Virus record (IMG/VR): IMGVR_UViG_3300046463_000159
Span: 1-47,227 of that record
Source of the DNA: a virus
Reading direction: 5' to 3' (one strand)
Length of the DNA stretch: 47,227 nucleotides
Part shown: in pieces, positions 15,067-21,159 of the stretch
How the letters are laid out: every line of letters starts with the position of its first letter
How positions within the stretch are numbered: position 1 is the first letter of the stretch
The notes under the pieces: generated by a model
What the model was told of the DNA's origin: nothing
Databases searched by the model: none
The model's input: the letters and a program-made list of their open reading frames with translations, nothing else
Program-made: the position numbers and the translations under genes

Positions 15067-15239
15067 TGATGCACACAGACGTACTTAACGCCTTGCATAG
15101 TTCCGGTACCGAGCTTGGCCGCTTCCGCCCCGGCCATAACGCAGGCTTGCTGTGTGGCGAAACCCGGGATATTCGTTGTGCCCACATCGTTACCCTTGGC
15201 CCATACGCCCGCATGGAACATCAGAATGAGAATCCACAT
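15063..15239 (-). CDS. Small exported protein (58 aa)
   Basis: A 58-codon frame begins MWILILMFHAGVWAKG, a short signal-peptide-like or membrane N-terminus, followed by a soluble part with Cys32 and Cys55 (QQACVMAGAEAAKL...YVCVHQ). That pattern suggests a periplasmic disulphide-bonded peptide. It overlaps the next gene through ATGA. No family is recognised. Confidence 0.5.
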   Translation of the reverse strand: MWILILMFHAGVWAKGNDVGTTNIPGFATQQACVMAGAEAAKLGTGTMQGVKYVCVHQ

Positions 15240-15827
15240 TTACACGGCCTCCACGGTGCGCGTAACGGTAGTTTCCTCGCGGACCTTGAGGAGTTGCGAG
15301 TCCGATACTCGGGAGAGCTTGTAGGACACACTCGGGTATCCGTTCGTGCTGATGTGCTCGCGGGCCTCTTGCTCTGTGGCGAAATAATGCGTAACTCCGT
15401 AGCCGCCGTTGGGATACACGCGGGTAACGATGAACTCTTGTTCCGGCTCGGTAACAAGCTCGTAGTCCGCCGACCAGCGGTTATGGTCCGGGTGCCGTAC
15501 CGCGAACTCCTCCAGGACAAGATAGCGGTCCTCAATCCCGTACACCCGCTTTACGGTGTAAATTTTGCCAACCTGCGGCCCGTCCGTCCAAACGGAGTCC
15601 TTTACGTTGCGTACCTTATCGCCCGCCTTGAACTTACGCGCGACCTCCGGGACCGCCTCAAAGCGGCTCGAAAGGAACCAACCTCCGCTATTGGCCCTGT
15701 TGCGCGCCTCAACGAGAAACACGGAACTACCCTGCACGCTCTCCACTGTGTACACGCGGCCCTCTACCAACGAGCGGTTAGCCGTCACACACTTAACTTT
15801 CTGACCCGCCGTAAATTTGGTGCTCAT
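15240..15827 (-). CDS. Protein with two SH3/KOW-like modules (195 aa)
   Basis: The start is placed at ATG 15827 (MSTKFTAGQKVKCVTAN). Two related modules are visible: TAGQKVKCVTANRSL near residues 6-20 and KAGDKVRNVKDSVWTDG near 65-82, the latter ending with YELV. The C-terminal part (FIVTRVYPNGG...YFATEQEAREHI) is shared with the product at 15844. The protein may be a nucleic-acid or host-factor binding early protein, but that is inference from fold type only. Confidence 0.65.
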   Translation of the reverse strand: MSTKFTAGQKVKCVTANRSLVEGRVYTVESVQGSSVFLVEARNRANSGGWFLSSRFEAVPEVARKFKAGDKVRNVKDSVWTDGPQVGKIYTVKRVYGIEDRYLVLEEFAVRHPDHNRWSADYELVTEPEQEFIVTRVYPNGGYGVTHYFATEQEAREHISTNGYPSVSYKLSRVSDSQLLKVREETTVTRTVEAV

Positions 15828-15843
15828 GTTCGTATTCTCGGAG

Positions 15844-16242
15844 TTAGATGGATTGAAGTTCGGTCGTACGGTTGACGCGGCGACGCGCAACCACTTGAGT
15901 AATCGTGTATTCCTTGCCGTTATCCCCGTACTCCGCGAGGAACTCCTCGGCGGATTCTTGCGTGGCGTACTCGGTCGTCATGCCTGCAATGAGGTAGACG
16001 GTTGCGGTGGGTTCCGGGGCGGCCCGCACTAGTTCATAGCGGTGGGCGTACCACTCCGTAATAACGCGCCCCGAATCCATACGCACCGTGAGAATGCCAC
16101 CCACCTTAGCCTCAACAGTGCCCGTGTTCCCAACCTCTGAGAGGTCATTGGGGAACGGCTTAAGGTCCTCCAGCGTGTAGCCTGTGCCCTGCTTCTCGCC
16201 ACGGAACACAACGCGCGAACCAACCTTGATTTTCGTATTCAT
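15844..16242 (-). CDS. SH3/KOW-like early protein (132 aa)
   Basis: The 132-residue protein starts at ATG 16242 after ACTTAGGAGTACAC. The N-terminal part (VGSRVVFRGEKQG...HRYELV) matches the modules of the neighbouring 195-residue protein, as does the C-terminal part (TEYATQESAEEFLAEYG). The two are diverged paralogues. No family name can be given. Confidence 0.65.
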   Translation of the reverse strand: MNTKIKVGSRVVFRGEKQGTGYTLEDLKPFPNDLSEVGNTGTVEAKVGGILTVRMDSGRVITEWYAHRYELVRAAPEPTATVYLIAGMTTEYATQESAEEFLAEYGDNGKEYTITQVVARRRVNRTTELQSI

Positions 16243-16277
16243 CTGTATGTGTACTCCTAAGTATTGTTGGGAGGGAT

Positions 16278-16487
16278 TTAGCGGGTACGGGCGCGCGGGA
16301 ACATCGCGGGAACAAGCGGGCCACCGCGCAGGCGGCCATGTGCGCCAATGTCGTAGAAGTCCTTGCACTCGTTATCGTGTGCTTTCTTGGCGCGGAGGGC
16401 GTCCGGGTGGTTGCTAAGGAATTGGCCTACCGTGTGCTTGCGGTCAAGGTCAAAGGCGCGGACGTTCGTTTGTGCGTTCGTGTTCAT
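16278..16487 (-). CDS. Basic hypothetical protein (69 aa)
   Basis: The 69-residue protein begins MNTNAQTNVRAFDLDRK and has HTVGQFLSNHPDALRAKKAHDNE. It is basic at its C-terminus (FPRARTR). Its start lacks a strong Shine-Dalgarno site. It sits in line with its neighbours; function unknown. Confidence 0.5.
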   Translation of the reverse strand: MNTNAQTNVRAFDLDRKHTVGQFLSNHPDALRAKKAHDNECKDFYDIGAHGRLRGGPLVPAMFPRARTR

Positions 16488-16496
16488 GGTTTGGTC

Positions 16497-16820
16497 TCAG
16501 TGGTTAAAGGTGGTTGCTGCGAGCTTGGACTTAATCCAGTCTATGCGGGGTTGGTGGAGGTGTTGCGTGTCTTTTACGGCGCACTCGTCGTACGCCGCGT
16601 CTCCGAACGGATACACACGGTCTAGGCCGTCCGCTCGGAACATGCGTTTAAGCTCGCGGCAAACGAAGTCGTACGCTACGTCCGGTTCCGGTTGCTCCTC
16701 GCAGAACACGTCAACGCCGTAGCACAGGCCCGCACCACGCGCAAACGGCCTACCTTGAGGTGCGCCCGCGTCTACCCACTCGATATACGCGGTCAAGAAC
16801 TTACGCATAAGCTCGCTCAT
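16497..16820 (-). CDS. Hypothetical early protein (107 aa)
   Basis: The 107-residue protein (MSELMRKFLTAYIEWVDAGAPQG...) has GLCYGVDVF and CRELKRMFRADGLDRVYPFGD. The segment LxxYxxWVxxGAP is found in small proteins of several phages of unknown role. The start, ATG 16820, follows TCAGGAGTACC. It is probably cytosolic. Confidence 0.65.
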   Translation of the reverse strand: MSELMRKFLTAYIEWVDAGAPQGRPFARGAGLCYGVDVFCEEQPEPDVAYDFVCRELKRMFRADGLDRVYPFGDAAYDECAVKDTQHLHQPRIDWIKSKLAATTFNH

Positions 16821-16840
16821 GATTGGTACTCCTGACTCTG

Positions 16841-17071
16841 TCAGTGGAGGATAGTTACTTGGTTGCTGCCCGGGAGGAACCGCTCAATCTCGGCCCCCGT
16901 TACCGCGTTACCGTTAATGCGCTGCACCTTGGATACGATCGTTTGGCCGCTGTCCGTGAGTGCTGCGTGGTGCATGTGTACTTCAAAGCCGTTCTTGTTA
17001 AGAGCTACGCGTACCGCGTTCCAGTGCGTACGGGAGGCGTCCGGGGTTTTGATTACGAGCGTTTGGGGCAT
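16841..17071 (-). CDS. Hypothetical protein (76 aa)
   Basis: The start is placed at ATG 17071 (MPQTLVIKTPDASRTHWN). The protein has alternating strands and one helix (HWNAVRVALNKNGF, HHAALTDSGQTIV). A TTG start 36 bases upstream is possible but would overlap the previous gene. No clear Shine-Dalgarno site is visible before the ATG. Not recognised. Confidence 0.5.
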   Translation of the reverse strand: MPQTLVIKTPDASRTHWNAVRVALNKNGFEVHMHHAALTDSGQTIVSKVQRINGNAVTGAEIERFLPGSNQVTILH

Positions 17072-17081
17072 GTTGCAGGCG

Positions 17082-17246
17082 TTACCAATGTTTAAGGGAG
17101 GTTCCAACAGTTGCGCCTACGAGTGCGCCCGTGTTTCCAGTGTGTTTAATCGGAGGCGGTGCGCCCCGGTACACCGTGATTCGATGCCCGTTAATTACCT
17201 TGACCGTCCCGCGAGACTGCGGGAGCTTGTTGTGTTTCGTTTGCAT
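17082..17246 (-). CDS. Small basic hypothetical protein (54 aa)
   Basis: A 54-codon frame begins MQTKHNKLPQSRGTVKV and ends LKHW. The start follows ATTAGGGAGTAC, the recurrent leader. It is basic and small-residue rich, with no membrane segment. Not recognised. Confidence 0.55.
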   Translation of the reverse strand: MQTKHNKLPQSRGTVKVINGHRITVYRGAPPPIKHTGNTGALVGATVGTSLKHW

Positions 17247-17540
17247 CTAGTAGTACTCCCTAATGAGTTGCTCTCGCGTTTGCGGTTGCGTTTGTGGTGC
17301 GGTGGAAATGACGTACCCGCCTGCGTTGACCTTGAGCGGGGTATTGCTTGTGAGGCCCCGGCGCGAGGCGTCGCGGGAAATGTCGCGGATTGCGTTACCG
17401 TACGAGCGTTTGCGCTCCTCTCTCTCGGCCAGTTGGCGGGTCTGCGCCTCACGGGCTACGCGGCCCGCTGCGGCTACACTGGATTGCTTGGCTTTGGAGA
17501 AATACTGCGCGCGGCGTTCTGCTCGGGTTTGTGCGTGCAT
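17247..17540 (-). CDS. First gene of the leftward early block; basic helical protein (97 aa)
   Basis: The 97-residue protein is rich in Arg, Ala and Gln (MHAQTRAERRAQYFSKAKQ, then LAEREERKRSYGNAI). Its charge suggests nucleic-acid binding or host-protein contact, but I do not recognise it. The start, ATG 17540, follows CAGGAGTTC. It is the first coding frame downstream of the two leftward promoters at 17.9-18.0 kb, about 350 bases away, so it is likely expressed first. Confidence 0.65.
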   Translation of the reverse strand: MHAQTRAERRAQYFSKAKQSSVAAAGRVAREAQTRQLAEREERKRSYGNAIRDISRDASRRGLTSNTPLKVNAGGYVISTAPQTQPQTREQLIREYY

Positions 17541-17888
17541 ATAGGTAGAACTCCTGAATAGGTTAAGTAAAGCGACTCACGGAGAATCGCCTTGCGTAAC
17601 CAAGGGCTACGGCCTCCGGTTGGAGGCGGTAAGGGTTCTGTTGTTTTGATTGGTACGTTCGGGAGGGAGAGCGAAGGATTCTAGACCTAGCACCACTTAC
17701 CTACTTGCGATACTTACCAATACACTAGTCTTTTCAGGCCGAGGACGCCCTACTTGTCTAGTGTTGCTACCTTGCGCCCCGCAGGCTCACATTCCCCTTG
17801 GGTTTCTCAGTAGCGTTTGTATTGCGAACCAGGTTTAGCGCCCCCGGCTGTAGGCCCGTACTTCGTTGTTGCTTACTGCTTGAACCGA

Positions 17889-17917
17889 ACTTTACAGAGG
17901 TACACCGCTCGTGTCAA
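17889..17917 (-). promoter_or_regulatory. Sigma70-type promoter for the early block (proximal copy)
   Basis: On the minus strand TTGACA (17917-17912), 17-base spacer, TAAAGT (17894-17889). The spacer contains GGTGTACC at the same place as in the promoter at 45048-45076. The copy 98 bp upstream has a nearly identical context (ACAAAGTxTTGACA ... TAAAGTTC). Confidence 0.65.
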
Positions 17918-17986
17918 CACTTTGTTTTCTACCGCACATTCAACTCCGTGTTTCTCTGTTCTGCCCGTTTCGCTGCATTGGTGTGA

Positions 17987-18015
17987 ACTTTAAGCGAGGT
18001 GCACTTGGCTGTCAA
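17987..18015 (-). promoter_or_regulatory. Sigma70-type promoter for the early block (distal copy)
   Basis: On the minus strand TTGACA (18015-18010), 17-base spacer, TAAAGT (17992-17987). The spacer has AGTGCACC, a variant of the element in the proximal copy. The shared flanks show that the pair arose by duplication. Confidence 0.6.
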
Positions 18016-18564
18016 TACTTTGTGCAACGAAAATTTTTAGAGCGCTGCCTCTAGAACCTTCTCCTGCTTAAGCCTCGTTGCAGGTCGTTACAACTTGCAA
18101 CAGGTCCAACGAGTACGAAGTCTACATCTTTCGTTTGGTCGTACAAGTCCCTTGCAGTCTAAGTACCGACGGACACGAAATGTACCGATTAGCCGCTCTC
18201 GCCCGCCCCGCAAGCGTTTGCGAGCTTTCGGGTACCCTAAGGAGTACACCTATTCCGCGAGTACCTTGTAGAAAGGATTTTCTGTGTTGTCCGCCTGGAC
18301 AGGAATAGGACAATCTCACAAGGGTTTTCCCGAGAACGTTTTAGCACTCGCAACCACCGTAGTAAGCATTTTCTTACTATTTGCGCCCCGCTTTTAGGCA
18401 AAAGTGACACGCCGTTACCGATATGAGCAAAACCACACTAGTTTAGTAAGGTAATTATTGCGTCACGTAATTTTGGCCGCCTATCGTCATAAGTTACCGA
18501 TAGTGGCGCACGGGCACCCTCTGTTAGAGTTACACCCGGACCAAGCATTGACATAGCACTAAGT

Positions 18565-18587
18565 AGACAGGTACCCTCCGCCTGTCT
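18565..18587. repeat. 7-bp inverted repeat just upstream of the recombinase-like gene
   Basis: AGACAGG and CCTGTCT flank a 9-base loop (TACCCTCCG), about 24 bases before ATG 18611. A TTGACA lies at 18548-18553 but has no fitting -10. The repeat could be an operator, an att-site arm or an RNA hairpin; the sequence does not decide. Confidence 0.4.
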
Positions 18588-18610
18588 GCAAATTCCTTTA
18601 ACTTACTGAC

Positions 18611-19501
18611 ATGCCAAACATTATTACTAAGTACGCCAGGGACGGACGGGTTAGCTACCAAGCGGTAGTCCGAGTGGACAAATCCCGCCCCGTCAAAAAG
18701 ACCTTTCCTACGATGGAGGAGGCCGAGGCGTGGCGTGTCGCAAAAGACGCGGAGTTGCGGGCACTCAAAGAGACCCCGGCCTACGAGTACACATTAGAGG
18801 AGGTCGTGGACGACTACACAGCGTTGTACCCGGCCACGGTTGCCCCTGAGCTTAAGGAGCGTTTGGCCGCTGCGCTCCCGTTGCGCGTACAAGAGGTTGG
18901 AGAGGACCACATTAAGAGCCTGTCCCAAGAGGACCTAGATACCCTCCAGACAGTAATAGAGCATGGCCGCCGCTACATGGGCGTACGCGTCCCCGAGAAC
19001 GTTGTAGTTGCTCTGTGCGCCAAGCGAAAAGAACTCCCGTATAGGCCGATGACTGCATTCGAGGAGGAGAAACTTTTATCAGAATCAAAGGGCCTCGCTA
19101 ATGGATGTTTGCAAGACGTACTAATCCTCGCTTTAGATACGGCATTGGTCCAACAGGAAATTATTGATTTAACCTCGGATTTAGTAGACCTAAATGCAGG
19201 CGTTATCCGTATGTCTGCCGAGCGTATTATCCCGTTGACCACGAGAGCTAGAACCGTATTATCTCAACGCATTGCAGATAATCCCTCTGCTATTTTCGAT
19301 GGCCTCCCAAAGAACACCCTCCAAACCGCATTCATTCGATTAAAGAACAAGCTCGGCTTTAATGGGCCGGATTTTAACGACATTCGAAAGATTGCAATAA
19401 CCCGCCTTGCCGAGAAAATGTCCATACACGAACTCAAGGACGTTCTCGGGTACCAACGATATGCCCCGCTTGAGTGGCTCATTGCGCTACAGCGCGGGTA
19501 A
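18611..19501 (+). CDS. Degenerate tyrosine recombinase (integrase-like), probably catalytically inactive
   Basis: The 296-residue protein has a phage-integrase N-terminal arm-binding domain (ITKYARDGRVSYQAVVRV...KKTFPTMEEAEAWR, residues 5-42) and a C-terminal catalytic-domain fold (LALDTALVQQEIIDLTSDLVDL, residues 173-194; FNDIRKIAITRLAE, 255-268; LKDVLGYQR, 275-283). Aligned with active integrases, the first Arg is Val180, the HxLRH box reads N256-D-I-R259-K260, the LGH His is Tyr281 and the nucleophile position near 290 is not Tyr. Only Arg259 survives. The first half is GC-rich like the rest; from about 19050 codons are visibly AT-richer, suggesting a mosaic. No clear Shine-Dalgarno site precedes ATG 18611. 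It may now act only as a DNA-binding protein. Confidence 0.75.
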   Translation: MPNIITKYARDGRVSYQAVVRVDKSRPVKKTFPTMEEAEAWRVAKDAELRALKETPAYEYTLEEVVDDYTALYPATVAPELKERLAAALPLRVQEVGEDHIKSLSQEDLDTLQTVIEHGRRYMGVRVPENVVVALCAKRKELPYRPMTAFEEEKLLSESKGLANGCLQDVLILALDTALVQQEIIDLTSDLVDLNAGVIRMSAERIIPLTTRARTVLSQRIADNPSAIFDGLPKNTLQTAFIRLKNKLGFNGPDFNDIRKIAITRLAEKMSIHELKDVLGYQRYAPLEWLIALQRG

Positions 19502-19522
19502 CCCGGCCCGCCCTCAGAACAG

Positions 19523-19558
19523 GCCCGGAGCTAGCCCACACAAGGCCTCCGGGCTTTT
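19523..19558 (+). terminator. Rho-independent terminator after the recombinase-like gene
   Basis: An 8-bp perfect stem, GCCCGGAG (19523-19530) and CTCCGGGC (19547-19554), with a 16-base loop is followed by TTTT. It lies 22 bases after the recombinase-like stop and would end that transcript before the HNH gene. Confidence 0.7.
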
Positions 19559-19723
19559 AAGTTTCCGCTTACAAGTTGGTGGAGAGCCTTTAGAGAAGCA
19601 ACCTCGATAAACGCCCCGGTTGGTGAGAGGCCGACCGCTTTGCTTTCCCTGAGGGATTATAGGGAGCAATAATATAAGTATTAATCCAGTGTATTAACCA
19701 TAGTATTTACTAGGAGATAACCC

Positions 19724-20017
19724 TTGGTTACTACGGTTAAGACTCACCGCTTACGCGGTAATGCTGGAGTACAGCAACGTAAGAGAATTAGGATTAGGGA
19801 TAAGTACACTTGTCAGCATTGCAATATAGCTGTCCGTGTAGGAGAAGTAGACCACATTATCCCATTAGAGTTAGGTGGTACGAATAATGATAATAATTTA
19901 CACCTGCTCTGTTCCCCTTGTCATATAAAGAAAACAGCTAAGGATAGAGGATATAAAGTAACCACAGGTTCTAACCTAGATGGTACTCCTACTAATCCTG
20001 AACACCATTGGAACTAG
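19724..20017 (+). CDS. HNH endonuclease next to the terminase genes
   Basis: The 97-residue protein has RIRDKYTCQHCNIAV, EVDHIIPLELGGTNNDNN and HLLCSPCHIKK, a compact HNH nuclease with two zinc CxxC pairs. It starts at TTG 19724, 7 bases after TAGGAG. Small HNH proteins beside TerS/TerL (HK97 gp74 type) are known to help cos cleavage by HK97-type terminases, so this may be a packaging factor rather than a homing enzyme. Its codons are clearly AT-richer than those of the replication and structural genes, as is the surrounding 0.9 kb. Confidence 0.85.
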   Translation: MVTTVKTHRLRGNAGVQQRKRIRIRDKYTCQHCNIAVRVGEVDHIIPLELGGTNNDNNLHLLCSPCHIKKTAKDRGYKVTTGSNLDGTPTNPEHHWN

Positions 20018-20088
20018 ATAATGGACTTGGTAGACGCTCTCCTATCCTTGCTCTCAGTAATACTCATTGGTCATAGGTCTAAGAGACC

Positions 20089-20141
20089 CAGTGATTAATA
20101 CAGTGGATTCCCAGTGTAGAACTACAGTGAGTTATCCAGTG
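20089..20141 (+). repeat. Array of five CAGTG repeats at 11-13 bp spacing
   Basis: CAGTG occurs at 20089, 20101, 20112, 20125 and 20137, about one helical turn apart, several within a longer CCCAGTG or TCCAGTG. A further ATCCAGTG stands upstream at about 19684. Helically phased repeats suggest a protein-binding array (terminase, replication or transcription factor). Confidence 0.6.
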
Positions 20142-20160
20142 GTGTACACCAAGGTAATAC
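20132..20160 (+). promoter_or_regulatory. Possible rightward promoter with a full GGTGTACACC operator
   Basis: TTATCC (20132-20137), 17-base spacer, TAATAC (20155-20160). The spacer contains the perfect 10-bp palindrome GGTGTACACC, the full form of the element seen in the spacers of the leftward promoters. The -35 match is weak, so the promoter is less sure than the operator. Confidence 0.4.
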
Positions 20161-20316
20161 CTAAGATTAAGCCTATCTAGGCTCGGCCTGATTACCATAT
20201 CAATATCGGCCTGTCTATCATTATCTGCGGTCTAGGTATCAATTCGGCCCATATACCATAGGTTCTACTGCGGTGTCAATATATTTCTGTGATATTCATT
20301 GAAATAATCCGAATCT

Positions 20317-20383
20317 GTTGTGATATACCAACGATTTCCGCGATTCTGTGGTGAAAATCCAACATGTGTTGTGATATACCAAC
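20317..20383 (+). repeat. Three 16-bp repeats (GTTGTGATATACCAAC)
   Basis: Identical copies at 20317-20332 and 20368-20383 and a variant (GTGGTGAAAATCCAAC) at 20348-20363. Each is an imperfect palindrome with GTTG/CAAC ends. A TTGAAA at 20299 with a weak -10 inside the first copy could form a promoter controlled by them. Confidence 0.65.
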
Positions 20384-20676
20384 AGTAGGCGGGGGTGGTT
20401 GAGAATTATTCGCATTTTCGGAGGGACACCGACCGATCCCATTCAAAACAACGCTAAGTCCAAATAAAAGCAGCAATAAAGGACCTTAGCTCTTAAATCC
20501 GGCCCATAGCGGCCTATAGCGATAAATCCCGGCCGTATCTCTGGTAAGCCCTAGGGTCCTCTCACAAGGAGGCTAAGTTAGCTCTACGGCCTGTTAAGTC
20601 AGGCGGCTTACCCGAGTTATTCCGTTGTGCGCGCATATACACGCGTACGCGTAGCCCAATATTAGGAGTACACATT

Positions 20677-21159
20677 ATGCCCCGTAAGCGCTCAGATAGT
20701 GCTACGCAGGCGGTAGCGGCTACGCAAGCGGCTATTGCTGGCACGATTCAACCCCCGGCCCACGTCTACCTCAGAGAAAAGGATTGGCCGTATTGGGAGG
20801 CCATTGTCCAGGCCCGGGCGGCGGACACGTGGAATGATGCGGACTTGGCCCTAGCGGCTAACTTGGCCCGTTGCCAATCGGATATTGACCGTCTCCAGCG
20901 CGAGCTAGACGATACAGGGGACATTCTCAATAACGCCAAGGGTACGCCCGTGGTTAATCCCCGCCATGCCCTCCTAGAGACGCTCTCCCGCCGCGTAGTG
21001 GCCCTCTCCAGGGTTGTTCACGTCCACGCAGAGGCCACTAAGGGCCGTTCCCGGGACGCGGGCAATAAGCAGGCCCTAGAGAAAGGCCAGCGGGCCGCCG
21101 TAGGGGCTATCCGCGAGTCTGAGGAGCATTCCCTTATCCCGGGCCTCACTCTCCAATGA
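20677..21159 (+). CDS. terS: Terminase small subunit
   Basis: The 160-residue protein has an N-terminal helical DNA-binding part (MPRKRSDSATQAVAATQAA), then PPAHVYLREKDWPYWEAIVQAR and a long helix DLALAANLARCQSDIDRLQRELDD, typical of phage TerS proteins that recognise the packaging site and form a ring. The C-terminal part is basic. The start, ATG 20677, follows AATATTAGGAGTAC. It overlaps TerL by ATGA. Confidence 0.82.
   Translation: MPRKRSDSATQAVAATQAAIAGTIQPPAHVYLREKDWPYWEAIVQARAADTWNDADLALAANLARCQSDIDRLQRELDDTGDILNNAKGTPVVNPRHALLETLSRRVVALSRVVHVHAEATKGRSRDAGNKQALEKGQRAAVGAIRESEEHSLIPGLTLQ

Larger units (their letters stand above)
17541..18610. other. About 1.07 kb non-coding regulatory region between divergent transcription units
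   Basis: No convincing gene was found on either strand. On the minus side it holds the two tandem promoters (17889-17917 and 17987-18015) and a long leader with a perfect hairpin, GCCTCC-GGTT-GGAGGC, at 17612-17627. Further right are GGGTACCC-like and GGAGTACACC elements near 18228-18250, the hairpin AGTAAG-CATTTT-CTTACT at about 18361-18378, and the direct repeat GTTACCGATA (18414 and 18494 areas). No tRNA was seen. Confidence 0.6.
20018..20676. other. AT-rich cis-acting region upstream of the terminase genes (candidate cos / late promoter region)
   Basis: No convincing gene lies in these 659 bases. They hold the 13-bp palindrome GGTCTAAGAGACC (20076-20088), five CAGTG repeats (20089-20141), the perfect palindrome GGTGTACACC (20141-20150), three TCGGCC elements (20183, 20206, 20244), three 16-bp GTTG...CAAC repeats (20317-20383) and, just before the terminase leader, an alternating GC/TA-rich stretch (CGCGCATATACACGCG). 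Terminase small subunits bind repeats like these beside cos in other phages. Confidence 0.5.

Noticed and set aside
18122-18319. 65-codon minus-strand frame in the regulatory region
   Set aside because: No ribosome site, no recognisable composition and no coupling; the region is better explained as regulatory.
18548-18576. Promoter for the recombinase-like gene from the TTGACA at 18548
   Set aside because: The expected -10 position reads GTACCC; no acceptable -10 at 16-18 bases.
19655-19665. T7-like promoter (ATTATAGGGAG)
   Set aside because: The upstream half does not match T7, T3, SP6 or K11 promoters and the string is not repeated elsewhere in the non-coding parts.
20021-20098. 25-codon hydrophobic frame just after the HNH gene
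   Set aside because: It has no ribosome site and runs into the CAGTG array; too short to call, though coupling to the HNH stop cannot be excluded.
20276-20476. 66-codon minus-strand frame with a repeated VGISQ segment
   Set aside because: The peptide repeat is simply the translation of the 16-bp DNA repeats; there is no ribosome site.
17541-20676. tRNA genes or a CRISPR array in the non-coding regions
   Set aside because: No cloverleaf with a T-arm GTTC consensus was seen and the repeats are too few and irregularly spaced for CRISPR.
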